The notes under the pieces: model-generated
Told to the model about the DNA's origin: nothing
The model's database searches: none
What the model saw: the letters and a program-made list of their open reading frames with translations, nothing else
Shown here: positions 32,383-39,994 of the stretch, in pieces
Layout of the letters: the number at the start of each line of letters is the position of its first letter
How positions within the stretch are numbered: the stretch's first letter is position 1
Origin: Leucobacter sp042726155
GTDB taxonomy: Bacteria > Actinomycetota > Actinomycetes > Actinomycetales > Microbacteriaceae
Length of the DNA stretch: 64,000 nt
NCBI RefSeq assembly: GCF_042726155.1
Contig: NZ_JBHXHV010000004.1
Span: forward strand, 372,001-436,000
Direction: 5' to 3'
Program-made: the position numbers and the translations under genes

Positions 32383-34107
32383 ATGACCACCCTCTACAAC
32401 GACCCCGCTGAGTTCGCCGAGGATCAACTCGCCGGATTCGTCGACCTCTACGCCGACCGCCTTCGCGCGGTGCCCGGGGGCGTCATCAGCCACCGCGGCA
32501 GCGAACCGATCGTGGCGGTCGTTGTGGGGGGTGGCTCGGGGCACTACCCCGCCTTCGCGGGCCTCGTCGGGCCCGGCTTCGCGTCGGGTGCGGTCGTGGG
32601 CAACATCTTCACGTCGCCCTCGGCGGCACAGGTCTACTCCGTCGCGAAGGCGGCGGATCAGGGGCGTGGCGTGATCCTGACATTCGGTAACTACGCCGGA
32701 GACGTCATGAACTTCGGAATTGCGGCCGAACGATTGCGTCGCGAGGGAATCGACACCCGCATCGTGCTCGTCACCGACGATGTCGCTTCCTCCGAAATCG
32801 AAGAGCAGCGGAGAGGCATCGCCGGCGACTTCACCGTCTTCAAGGCGCTGGGCGCTGCCGCAGCAGCCGGAGCCGACATCGACGAGGTCGAGCGACTCGG
32901 ACGCGCAGCGAACGCGGCCACCCGCACCTACGGCGTCGCGTTTTCGGGCTGCACGATGCCCGGGGCTGTGGAGCCCCTGTTCTCGGTGCCCGACGGACAC
33001 ATGGGTGTCGGGCTCGGCATTCACGGCGAGCCCGGCATTCACGACGCGCCGCTGGCCCCCGCCCGCGATCTCGCCGCCACGCTCGTCGACGGCATTCTGT
33101 CGGCCCGGCCCAGCACGGATGCCACCCGCGTCGCGGTCATCGTGAATGGACTCGGCACCACCAAATACGAGGAACTATTTCTGCTCTGGAACGAGATTCG
33201 TCCGTTGCTCGACACGTGGGGCCTCACACCCGTCGAACCCGAGGTCGGCGAGCTCGTCACCAGCCTCGACATGGGCGGTTGCTCGCTGACGCTGACCTGG
33301 TTGGACGATGAGCTCGAATCGGTGTGGCACGCCGACGCCTACACCCCCGCCTATCGCAAGCACACGAGCGCGATCGCAGAGCTGCGACCGGCCACCTTCG
33401 GGGCCGCAGCCGATGATGCCGCCGATGCTCCTCCCCCCTCGCCCGCGGGAGCCGCGATTGCGCCCGTCGTTGCCGCAGGTCTCACCGAGCTGCAGTGGGT
33501 GGTGCGCGCGAACGAAGAAGAGCTTGGCCGCATCGACGCTGTCGCTGGGGACGGCGATCACGGTCGCGGAATGGTCAAGGGCGCAGATGCCGCGGTACAC
33601 GCCGTTGCGCAGCTCGAAGGCGCAGGCCCTGGCTGGTTGCTGCGCTGTGCCGGGCGCGCCTGGGCAGCTGAGGCTGGCGGCACATCCGGCGTGCTCTGGG
33701 GCGCAGGTCTTGAGGCCGCGGGCGCAGCGCTCGGAGACGACTGCGCTGAGTACACGCCACTGCACGCGGTGCGCGCCGTCGACGCGTATGTTTCCGCGAT
33801 CGTCGAGCTCGGCCGAGCTGAACTCGGCGACAAGACCCTGCTCGACTCCGCGATCCCGTTCCAGCGGGTGTTGCGCGATCACGTCGAGGCCGGTCACCCC
33901 CTCGTCGACGCCTGGCGCGCGGCCGCTGTCACAGCGACCTCCGCCGCGGCCGCCACGTCACTGCTCAGCCCGAAGAAGGGCCGCGCTCGCCCGCTCGCCG
34001 AGAAGAGTGTCGGCACACCTGACGCCGGCGCCACGTCGTTCGCCCTGATCGTCGAGGCGCTCGGCACCCTGACCGTACCCACGAGCCCCCGAAAGGAACT
34101 CCGATGA
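32383..34107 (+). CDS. derK: DhaK-DhaL fusion kinase, probably D-erythrulose kinase
   Basis: A 574-residue single-chain dihydroxyacetone-kinase family enzyme. DhaK part 1-330: GGGSGHYPAF and GIHGEPG, which carries the histidine that holds the ketose as a hemiaminal. DhaL part about 365-570: GDGDHGRGM, the metal/ATP aspartates. By comparison with the mycobacterial tetritol pathway, the neighbours (RpiB isomerase and SDR) point to D-erythrulose as substrate, giving the 4-phosphate; plain dihydroxyacetone is the alternative. The stop overlaps the next gene by 4 bp. Confidence 0.85.
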   Translation: MTTLYNDPAEFAEDQLAGFVDLYADRLRAVPGGVISHRGSEPIVAVVVGGGSGHYPAFAGLVGPGFASGAVVGNIFTSPSAAQVYSVAKAADQGRGVILTFGNYAGDVMNFGIAAERLRREGIDTRIVLVTDDVASSEIEEQRRGIAGDFTVFKALGAAAAAGADIDEVERLGRAANAATRTYGVAFSGCTMPGAVEPLFSVPDGHMGVGLGIHGEPGIHDAPLAPARDLAATLVDGILSARPSTDATRVAVIVNGLGTTKYEELFLLWNEIRPLLDTWGLTPVEPEVGELVTSLDMGGCSLTLTWLDDELESVWHADAYTPAYRKHTSAIAELRPATFGAAADDAADAPPPSPAGAAIAPVVAAGLTELQWVVRANEEELGRIDAVAGDGDHGRGMVKGADAAVHAVAQLEGAGPGWLLRCAGRAWAAEAGGTSGVLWGAGLEAAGAALGDDCAEYTPLHAVRAVDAYVSAIVELGRAELGDKTLLDSAIPFQRVLRDHVEAGHPLVDAWRAAAVTATSAAAATSLLSPKKGRARPLAEKSVGTPDAGATSFALIVEALGTLTVPTSPRKELR

Positions 34108-34565
34108 GCCAGACGCAACTGCGCGTCGTAGTCGGCGCTGATGAAGCCGGATACGACTACAAGGAAATTTTGAAGCGCGACCTCGAGAACGATCCGCGAG
34201 TCGCGTCGGTCGTCGATGTCGGGGTCACGGCCGATGGCGATACCGCTTACCCGCACATCGCCGTGGCTGCAGCTCAGCTCGTCGCCGCGGGCGAAGCCGA
34301 CCGTGCACTGCTCGTCTGCGGCACCGGTCTCGGGGTCGCGATCGCCGCGAACAAGGTGCCCGGCATTCGCGCCGTCACCGCGCACGACTCGTTCTCGGTC
34401 GAGCGCAGCGTGCTGTCGAACGACGCTCAGGTGCTTTGCTTCGGGCAGCGCGTCGTCGGCATCGAACTGGCACGGCGCCTCGCGCGAGAGTGGCTGGGTT
34501 ACGAATTCGACCCCGAAAGCCCCTCCGGCGCAAAGGTGCGCGCCATCGAAGAATACGAGGCGTGA
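34104..34565 (+). CDS. derI: RpiB/LacAB family isomerase, probably D-erythrulose-4-phosphate isomerase
   Basis: A 153-residue RpiB-type aldose-ketose phosphate isomerase. GADEAGYDYKEIL starts the substrate loop, and the catalytic cysteine sits in LLVCGTGLGVAIAANK near residue 71. Translationally coupled to the kinase (ATGA overlap), it would convert the kinase product to an aldose phosphate, D-erythrose-4-phosphate if the tetritol assignment is right. Ribose-5-phosphate isomerase activity cannot be excluded. Confidence 0.87.
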   Translation: MSQTQLRVVVGADEAGYDYKEILKRDLENDPRVASVVDVGVTADGDTAYPHIAVAAAQLVAAGEADRALLVCGTGLGVAIAANKVPGIRAVTAHDSFSVERSVLSNDAQVLCFGQRVVGIELARRLAREWLGYEFDPESPSGAKVRAIEEYEA

Positions 34566-34567
34566 GC

Positions 34568-35311
34568 ATGGAAGCAACATTCGCTGGCAAGATTGCGGTG
34601 ATCACCGGTGCGGCGAGCGGTATCGGCTTCACGGTCGCGCACCATCTCGCTGAACGCGGGGCCCGCATCGTCGGGGTCGACCTCAACGAGTCCATTCGTG
34701 ACATCGGGGATCGCCTCCCCGGAACCGGTCACCACGGCATCGTGCAGAACCTCACGGTGCCGACCGCGGCCGCGGAGGCGATTGACGAGGCCGTTCGGGT
34801 CGTCGGCACACCGCACATCCTCGTCAATTCGGCCGGGCTCGCCCTGCTTGACCCGGCCGTAGACGTGCCGGCCGACCGCTGGCAGCTCACGATCGACATC
34901 AACCTCAGCGGCACCTTCTATATGGCGCAGGCCGCGGGTCGCGTAATGCTCGAAGCAGGCTACGGCCGCATCATCAACCTCGCCTCGCAGGCAGCCGTGA
35001 TCGGGCTCGACCAGCACGCAGCGTACTGCGCGAGCAAGGCGGCGGTCGTTGGGCTCACCCAGGTGCTCTCGCTCGAGTGGGCGCGCGGCGGCGTCACCGT
35101 CAACGCGGTCTCCCCCACCGTCGTCGAGACCCCACTGGGCAAGGCGGCCTGGGCCGGTGAGCGCGGCGAGCGGGCCAAGGCCGAGATTCCAGTCGGCCGC
35201 TTCGCGCAGCCAGAAGAGGTAGCCGCTCTCATCGCGTTTCTCGCGGGCGACGACGCGAGCATGATTACGGGCAGCAACTATCTGATCGACGGCGGCCGCA
35301 CCACGGTTTAG
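34568..35311 (+). CDS. dthD: SDR polyol dehydrogenase, probably D-threitol or D-arabitol dehydrogenase
   Basis: A 247-residue classical short-chain dehydrogenase. The NAD-binding motif GAASGIGF is at about 13-20, the catalytic triad Ser (NLASQAA), Tyr-x3-Lys (AYCASK) near 150, and the C-terminus YLIDGGRTTV. The sequence style is that of the D-threitol/D-arabitol dehydrogenases. It begins 2 bp after the isomerase stop, so the first pathway step (polyol oxidation) lies at the operon end. Substrate choice rests on context. Confidence 0.8.
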   Translation: MEATFAGKIAVITGAASGIGFTVAHHLAERGARIVGVDLNESIRDIGDRLPGTGHHGIVQNLTVPTAAAEAIDEAVRVVGTPHILVNSAGLALLDPAVDVPADRWQLTIDINLSGTFYMAQAAGRVMLEAGYGRIINLASQAAVIGLDQHAAYCASKAAVVGLTQVLSLEWARGGVTVNAVSPTVVETPLGKAAWAGERGERAKAEIPVGRFAQPEEVAALIAFLAGDDASMITGSNYLIDGGRTTV

Positions 35312-35421
35312 CGGTCAGCTGCGCCCGACGCCAGGGCCTTGCGTGCTACCCCACGAGCTTCAATGATGGGGAGTACGCTGCGGCGGATCATTCGCCGCGC
35401 GCACTGATAGGAGGAGCACTC

Positions 35422-35622
35422 ATGACTGACCGCACCGACGACCAGCACGCAGCCGACACAGATTCCGAGTCGGAGAACGACGTCACCAAAAACGCGCCGA
35501 CGCGCGACGATGTGGCCGAGAAGCCGGGGTCTGACAGCGTGTCGCACGAGCACGCTGACGCCCTCGCCGACGAGTGGGGCGAGGATTCGTTCCCGAACAG
35601 CGACCCGCCCGCGCACTACTAG
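35422..35622 (+). CDS. small acidic protein with SFPxSDPPAHY tail
   Basis: A 66-residue, very acidic, probably disordered protein. The C-terminus WGEDSFPNSDPPAHY is a tail motif seen in many small actinobacterial proteins of unknown function. A good GGAGGAG ribosome site precedes the ATG. It stands alone between two SDR genes; no role can be given. Confidence 0.75.
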   Translation: MTDRTDDQHAADTDSESENDVTKNAPTRDDVAEKPGSDSVSHEHADALADEWGEDSFPNSDPPAHY

Positions 35623-35662
35623 TCTCGAGCTACGCACCGGGGGTAGCCACCGCGACTACCGG

Positions 35663-35690
35663 GGACCGAGAGGGTAACTACCCTCGGTCC
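35663..35690. terminator. hairpin between convergent genes
   Basis: GGACCGAG pairs with CTCGGTCC, continued by GGGTA with TACCC and a small bulge. It overlaps the last codons of the minus-strand SDR gene and would end both transcripts. Confidence 0.6.
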
Positions 35691-36454
35691 TCCATGATCG
35701 AGTTACCGCCGTCGACCACGAGCACCTGCCCCGTGATGTACGAGGCGCCCGCGCTGGCGAGGTAGGCGATCAGACTCGCCACCTCGTCGGCGCGGCCCGA
35801 ACGTCCCAGCGGAGTCGCGTCGCCCATGCGAATCTCGTGCGGCGTCGCTGATCCCGTCGCGATCCATCCCGGCGCCACCGCGTTCACCGTGACGCCGTGC
35901 GGTGCGAGATCGATCGCGGCCGCGCGCGTCAGCCCGACTGCCCCGGCCTTCGCCGCGTGATACGCCACGTCGCCGCCATATGCCGTGACCGGGCCAGAGA
36001 GCGAAGCGACATTCACGACGCGGCCCGCTCCGCCCGCGATCAGCGCGGGCGTCGCTGCGCGGGTGACGAACAGCATGGTGTCGAGATTGCGGCGCAGCGC
36101 GATGCTCCACTGCTCGTTCGTAATGTCTGCGACCCCCGCCGGTTGCTGCTCGTCGCTGACCGACGTCATACCGGCGTTGTTCACGAGCACATCGAGTCGA
36201 CCGAATGCCGCCAGCGTCTCGGCCACCGCCCGCTCGGCCTCGGCAGAATCGGTGAGGTCGGCGATGACGGTCGCGACCTGCGCCCCGCTGGCGCGCAACT
36301 CTTCTGCGCGCTCCTCGATGCGCGACGTTGTCGACGCAATGACAACCCGATGCCCGGCTGTCGCCAGAGCGTGCGCCGCGGCAAAGCCAATGCCCGTTTG
36401 GCTCCCCGCGCCCATCACAAGCGCAACGCGGCTGACTGCTGCTGTATTCGGCAC
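35678..36454 (-). CDS. SDR family oxidoreductase
   Basis: A 258-residue short-chain dehydrogenase/reductase of FabG type. The cofactor motif is GAGSQTGIGF, followed by LVNNAGMTS, catalytic Ser (VASLSG) and Tyr-x3-Lys (AYHAAKAG), and the C-terminal GQVLVVDGGNS. The GTG at 36454 is preferred because GGAGAAG lies about 7 bases upstream; an earlier GTG at 36487 would start inside the 8-bp tandem repeat. The substrate is unknown. No operon partner. Confidence 0.85.
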   Translation of the reverse strand: MPNTAAVSRVALVMGAGSQTGIGFAAAHALATAGHRVVIASTTSRIEERAEELRASGAQVATVIADLTDSAEAERAVAETLAAFGRLDVLVNNAGMTSVSDEQQPAGVADITNEQWSIALRRNLDTMLFVTRAATPALIAGGAGRVVNVASLSGPVTAYGGDVAYHAAKAGAVGLTRAAAIDLAPHGVTVNAVAPGWIATGSATPHEIRMGDATPLGRSGRADEVASLIAYLASAGASYITGQVLVVDGGNSIMEDRG

Positions 36455-36477
36455 GGCGACTCTTCTCCTCGAACTGC

Positions 36478-36517
36478 ACGACTTCACGACTGCACGACTT
36501 CACGACTTCACGACTTC
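36478..36517. repeat. five tandem 8-bp repeats upstream of the SDR gene
   Basis: Five consecutive units of ACGACTTC (the second reads ACGACTGC) lie 24-63 bp upstream of the chosen SDR start, in the promoter or leader. A unit of 8 bp is prone to copy-number change, which would alter promoter or leader spacing. The remaining gap to the Asp23 operon (36518-36704) shows only an AT-rich stretch near 36585-36630 that may be its promoter. Confidence 0.8.
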
Positions 36518-36704
36518 ACCGCGAATCTACCGGCGCGCACATGAAAGCCCGCGGTGCCGAGCGCAGGTATTTTCAGAACCTCCAACTTTTTTGTGACACT
36601 TTTCGACCGCGCGCACTCTTATATGTGAGGCTCACCACACCGAGCCCACCGAGCGGTCCGCATGACGGGCCCTCGGGCCACTCGATTTCGAAGGAAGCAA
36701 TCCC

Positions 36705-37211
36705 ATGACTGAGGATCTGAAGCCCGCCACTCCCGCAACCGCAGCCGCTTCGACAACCGGCGCCACGAAGTCACCGCGTGTCGATCGCCCCACCACGCTC
36801 GATGTCTCAGCGCGCCCGGCCGGCGAGCCGGCAGAGGGCAAGACCGTCATCGCTGATGGCGTCGTTGCAAAGGTCGCGGGCATTGCAGCCCGAGAGGTCG
36901 CCGGAGTCTTCGCGCTCGGCGGCGGCGGCGCACGCGCGTTTGGCGCGATCCGCGATGCCGTAAACGCGACCGACCTGACGCAGGGCGTCAAGGTCGAGGT
37001 TGGTGAGACCCAGGCAGCCGCAGACATCACGATCGTGGTTGAGTACCCGGCACCGATTCAGCAGGTCGCAGCGAACGTTCGCGCCGCCGTTGCCGGCGCG
37101 ATCAGCCAGCTCGTCGGCCTCGAGGTCGTCGAGGTCAACGTTGAGGTCAACGACGTCCACGTCGCCGGCACCGACGACAGCGACGATGACGCGGAGTCAC
37201 GAGTCGCATGA
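36705..37211 (+). CDS. Asp23/Gls24 family envelope stress protein
   Basis: A 168-residue protein. A 45-residue Ala/Thr-rich N-terminus precedes the Asp23 domain (TVIADGVVAKVAGIAAREVAGVFALGGG, then VEYPAPIQQVAANVRAAVAGAISQLVGLEVVEVNVEVNDVHV), and an acidic tail follows. In firmicutes Asp23 is a membrane-associated filament held by AmaP. Here it heads a tightly packed five-gene run with two more Asp23-type proteins and an AmaP-like anchor. GAAGGAAG lies before the ATG. Confidence 0.92.
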   Translation: MTEDLKPATPATAAASTTGATKSPRVDRPTTLDVSARPAGEPAEGKTVIADGVVAKVAGIAAREVAGVFALGGGGARAFGAIRDAVNATDLTQGVKVEVGETQAAADITIVVEYPAPIQQVAANVRAAVAGAISQLVGLEVVEVNVEVNDVHVAGTDDSDDDAESRVA

Positions 37212-37396
37212 ACGCCACACTCGCGGGCGTAGCCATCGGCGCCGTCCTAGCAATTTCAGCGCTCGTCTTCGGGTTCTGGGGCTTCCTGCTGGTCGCCCTG
37301 TTCATGGGGATCGGGGCACTCGTTGGTCGCATCGTGTCGGGCAAGCTCGACGTGCGCGACCTCGCGGGCGCCCTCTCCGGGCGAAAGACGTCATAG
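37208..37396 (+). CDS. small membrane protein (DUF2273-type) of the Asp23 operon
   Basis: A 62-residue protein made of two hydrophobic helices (VAIGAVLAISALVFGFWGFLLVALFMGIGALVG) and a short polar tail. DUF2273 proteins of this size habitually sit beside Asp23 genes. It overlaps the first gene by 4 bp and the next by 1 bp. It presumably helps tether Asp23 filaments to the membrane. Confidence 0.85.
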   Translation: MNATLAGVAIGAVLAISALVFGFWGFLLVALFMGIGALVGRIVSGKLDVRDLAGALSGRKTS

Positions 37397-37737
37397 TGGA
37401 GGCCCCAGTGCGCGGGCGGATCGTTGTGCGAGACGCCGTTGTGCAGAAGGTCGCCGAGCACGTGGCCGCCACCGCGGTGCACGCGCCGCCGCGCCGCGTG
37501 CGTGTGTCGGTGGGCGGGTCGCCCGACGGGGTCATCGTGAATATCACGGCCCCAGTGCCGGTTCCGGCCCTCGACGACACCGAGGCCATCGCGGCGGCGA
37601 CGTCGGTGCTCGACGCCGCGGCCAGCGTGCAGCGCGATGTGCAACAGCGATTGAGCAGTGCGCTCGGCCAAGACGTGATCCGAGTGAATCTCACGGTCAA
37701 TGGTGCCTCGGCACCGCAGCGAAGGAGAGTGCGATGA
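37396..37737 (+). CDS. second Asp23/Gls24-like protein
   Basis: A 113-residue GTG-started protein reading VEAPVRGRIVVRDAVVQKVAEHVAATAV at its start and DDTEAIAAATSVLDAAASVQRDVQQRLSSALGQDVIRVNLTVNGAS at its end, the two halves of a compact Asp23-like domain. The GTG shares its G with the preceding TAG stop, and the TGA overlaps the next ATG. This supports tight coupling in the operon. Confidence 0.85.
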   Translation: MEAPVRGRIVVRDAVVQKVAEHVAATAVHAPPRRVRVSVGGSPDGVIVNITAPVPVPALDDTEAIAAATSVLDAAASVQRDVQQRLSSALGQDVIRVNLTVNGASAPQRRRVR

Positions 37738-38315
37738 TGTCACCCGCACTGCGGCGCGTCGTGCGCCGCGAGACGCATTCGCCGCGCACCGTCGCCATGC
37801 TCGTCGTCGTGACGCTCGTCGTGCTGGCGCTCGCCTACACCGCGCTCGAGTTCGTACTGCACCTCAGTGGCCAGCCGCCACTGTTGCTCGACCCCGCGGA
37901 AACCTTCGGCTGGCTTGTCGCGCTCCCGGGATCCGACGCCGCCGGTGCGAGCACCGCCGCGGGCGTCGCTCTCGCCGTGATTGGCCTGATCCTCGTGATT
38001 CTCGCGATCACGCCCGGTCGTCTCGCGAAGCACGAAATTACCGACGAGGATCGCGCCATTGTCGTCGACAACGGCGTCATCGCGTCAGCGATAGCGCAGC
38101 ACGTCAGCGACGAGCTCAATCTGCCTCGCGATCGGGTACGCGTCGGTGTCGGGCACCGCACCATCGATGTCGCCCTCACCCCGCACCTCGGCATTCCGAT
38201 TGATCTCACCATCGCCCGCGACATCGTGCGTACCGAGGTCGAGTCGTATCGGCTGCGACCCGCAGCGCGCGTGGTGGTACGCACTCAGCAGGAGAACGTG
38301 GAGAAGATCGCATGA
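37734..38315 (+). CDS. membrane protein of the Asp23 operon (DUF6286-like)
   Basis: A 193-residue protein with two hydrophobic segments (about 20-45 and 75-100) followed by a cytoplasmic domain that contains DRAIVVDNGVIASAIAQHVSDELNLPRDRVRVGVGHRTIDVALTP, again Asp23-like. It starts ATGATG after GAAGGAG. It is probably a third Asp23-type partner anchored in the membrane. The family name is from memory and is less sure than the overall layout. Confidence 0.78.
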   Translation: MMSPALRRVVRRETHSPRTVAMLVVVTLVVLALAYTALEFVLHLSGQPPLLLDPAETFGWLVALPGSDAAGASTAAGVALAVIGLILVILAITPGRLAKHEITDEDRAIVVDNGVIASAIAQHVSDELNLPRDRVRVGVGHRTIDVALTPHLGIPIDLTIARDIVRTEVESYRLRPAARVVVRTQQENVEKIA

Positions 38316-38926
38316 ACCACACCAAACGCGGATTCAACCGCGTCATCCTGTGCCTGTTTGGCATCGTGCTGCTCGCCGCGGGCGGGCTGGTCATTGCAGC
38401 AACGACAGTTCCAGCTGTCGGCGAGGCTTGGCAGCAGACCGGCGAAGACAGCCGCACGTGGCTGGCGAACGCTGGGAAATCGACGGTTATCGCCGATGGT
38501 CCCGCGACCTGGCTCGGCGTGGGTATCGTCGCGGCGCTCGTCGTGCTGATCATCCTGCTCGTGGTGCTCGCCGCGCGCGCCGTTCGCGGTCGTCGTCGCA
38601 TGCTATTGCACGGCACGAGCACCCAGAACGATCTCGGTCGCATCGCCGTCACAGAGGGCTTTGCCGCCGAAGCGCTCCTGGGCGCACTCACCTCGCGCGA
38701 TGAAATTCTCGCGGCGAAGGTCACCGCCAACGATATTCAGGGCACGCCCGTGCTGCACGTCAGCGTCACGCCGCGGCAGAACACGTCACCGCTTCATGTC
38801 GCGCGCACCGTCGACCAGCTCGTGACGAACCTCGCCACCCTGACCGGCGTCGAGACCGCCGCGTTCACGTCGGTGCACTCCGGGCTGCGCTCAGCGCTCG
38901 CCCGCGATCAGCAGCGCGTCAGCTAG
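38312..38926 (+). CDS. amaP: AmaP-like membrane anchor of Asp23
   Basis: A 204-residue protein: helix at about 10-32, a short outside loop, helix at 66-90, then a cytoplasmic domain (IAVTEGFAAEALLGALTSRDEILAAKVTANDIQGTPVLHVSVTPRQNTSP). This is the layout of AmaP, the two-helix protein that anchors Asp23 in staphylococci. It is the last gene of the operon and overlaps the preceding gene by 4 bp. Confidence 0.82.
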   Translation: MNHTKRGFNRVILCLFGIVLLAAGGLVIAATTVPAVGEAWQQTGEDSRTWLANAGKSTVIADGPATWLGVGIVAALVVLIILLVVLAARAVRGRRRMLLHGTSTQNDLGRIAVTEGFAAEALLGALTSRDEILAAKVTANDIQGTPVLHVSVTPRQNTSPLHVARTVDQLVTNLATLTGVETAAFTSVHSGLRSALARDQQRVS

Positions 38927-38962
38927 GTGTCGGGCGGGCAGTCGCGAGAGCGCGCCCGACGC
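38927..38962. terminator. terminator between Asp23 operon and arsenic genes
   Basis: GTCGGGCG (38929-38936) pairs with CGCCCGAC (38953-38960), extended by two more pairs, in the 54-bp convergent gap. GC-rich with no T run. Confidence 0.55.
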
Positions 38963-38980
38963 CAGCGTCCGCGGGGGGCC

Positions 38981-39994
38981 TCAGTCCGTCGACACTGCGT
39001 CACCCCGCCCCGCCCCGAGTGACGCAATGAGAGTTCGCACCCGCACAGCGATGTCGTCTCGAATCGCCTCGACGCCCTTTGGTGAGGCGAGCGCGGGGTC
39101 AGCAACTGCCCAGTCCTCGTAGCGAACGCCCGGCACGATCGGGCAGACGTCACCGCAGCCCATCGTGACCACCACGTCGGCCGCGCGCACAGCGTCGTCG
39201 GTGAGCGGCTTCGGAAACGCGTGCTCGCCGCCCGCATCAAGCTCCGCGAGTACCGCGCGCACGCCGGGGTACACGTCGGCCGCGGGCACTGAACCCGCGG
39301 AACGCGCGACAACCCGACCCTCAGACAGCTGATGCGTGAGGGCGGCGGCGAGCTGGGAGCGGCCAGCGTTTGCGACGCACACGAACAGCACCTGCGGCGG
39401 GCCGGAATCCCGAGAGCGGGCAAGGTCTTCCAGGCGCTGCTGCGCGAAGCGCTCGGTGAGCGAGATCAGGTGCTGAGTGACCCTTGAGCTCCTGGCCAGC
39501 GACGTAAACGACTCTCGCACCAATCCGACAACCGCCTGCCGCGGGATATCTGCGTGTCGCTCCGCGAGTGCGTCCGCGAGGCGAGTCACGCGATCGTCGA
39601 GATCGACGATCTCCGGTCCGACTGGCGCTGTGACCATCTCTCCTTCGGTAACAGCGGTCGGCGCGAACACGTCAAGCAGGCTTGCTACGGCGGCGCGGCG
39701 CTCAGCGCGTACCCGGTACCACACCCAGGTGCCTCGTCGTTCGGCCTCAAGTAGACCAACGTCTTTGAGCACTTTCAGGTGGTGCGAGATCGTCGGTTGA
39801 GATACGTCGGCGAGGGCCGCGAGATCGCAGACGCACGACTCGCCCCTCGGGTCCGTCGCCACCGCCGACAGCATTCGCAGCCGAAGCGGATCGGCCAGCG
39901 CCTTGAACACCCCCGCGAGCAGCGCGGCGGGCTCGGCGTCCATCGCGTGCGAAGCGGCCGGGGCGCACACGGCGTCCGCAGCAACGGTCGTCAT
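38981..39994 (-). CDS. ArsR-ArsC fusion: arsenic repressor joined to arsenate reductase
   Basis: A 337-residue fusion. Residues 22-110 are an ArsR winged helix with the metalloid-site ESCVCDLAALADVSQPTISHHLKVL. Residues 120-195 are a helical linker like that of the three-helix ArsC-associated domain. Residues 200-330 are a low-molecular-weight-phosphatase type arsenate reductase with P-loop CVANAGRS, redox cysteines in MGCGDVCP and the VADPA motif. It would sense arsenite/antimonite and reduce arsenate to arsenite for the pump. Its start overlaps acr3 by 4 bp, so sensor, enzyme and pump share one mRNA. Confidence 0.92.
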   Translation of the reverse strand: MTTVAADAVCAPAASHAMDAEPAALLAGVFKALADPLRLRMLSAVATDPRGESCVCDLAALADVSQPTISHHLKVLKDVGLLEAERRGTWVWYRVRAERRAAVASLLDVFAPTAVTEGEMVTAPVGPEIVDLDDRVTRLADALAERHADIPRQAVVGLVRESFTSLARSSRVTQHLISLTERFAQQRLEDLARSRDSGPPQVLFVCVANAGRSQLAAALTHQLSEGRVVARSAGSVPAADVYPGVRAVLAELDAGGEHAFPKPLTDDAVRAADVVVTMGCGDVCPIVPGVRYEDWAVADPALASPKGVEAIRDDIAVRVRTLIASLGAGRGDAVSTD

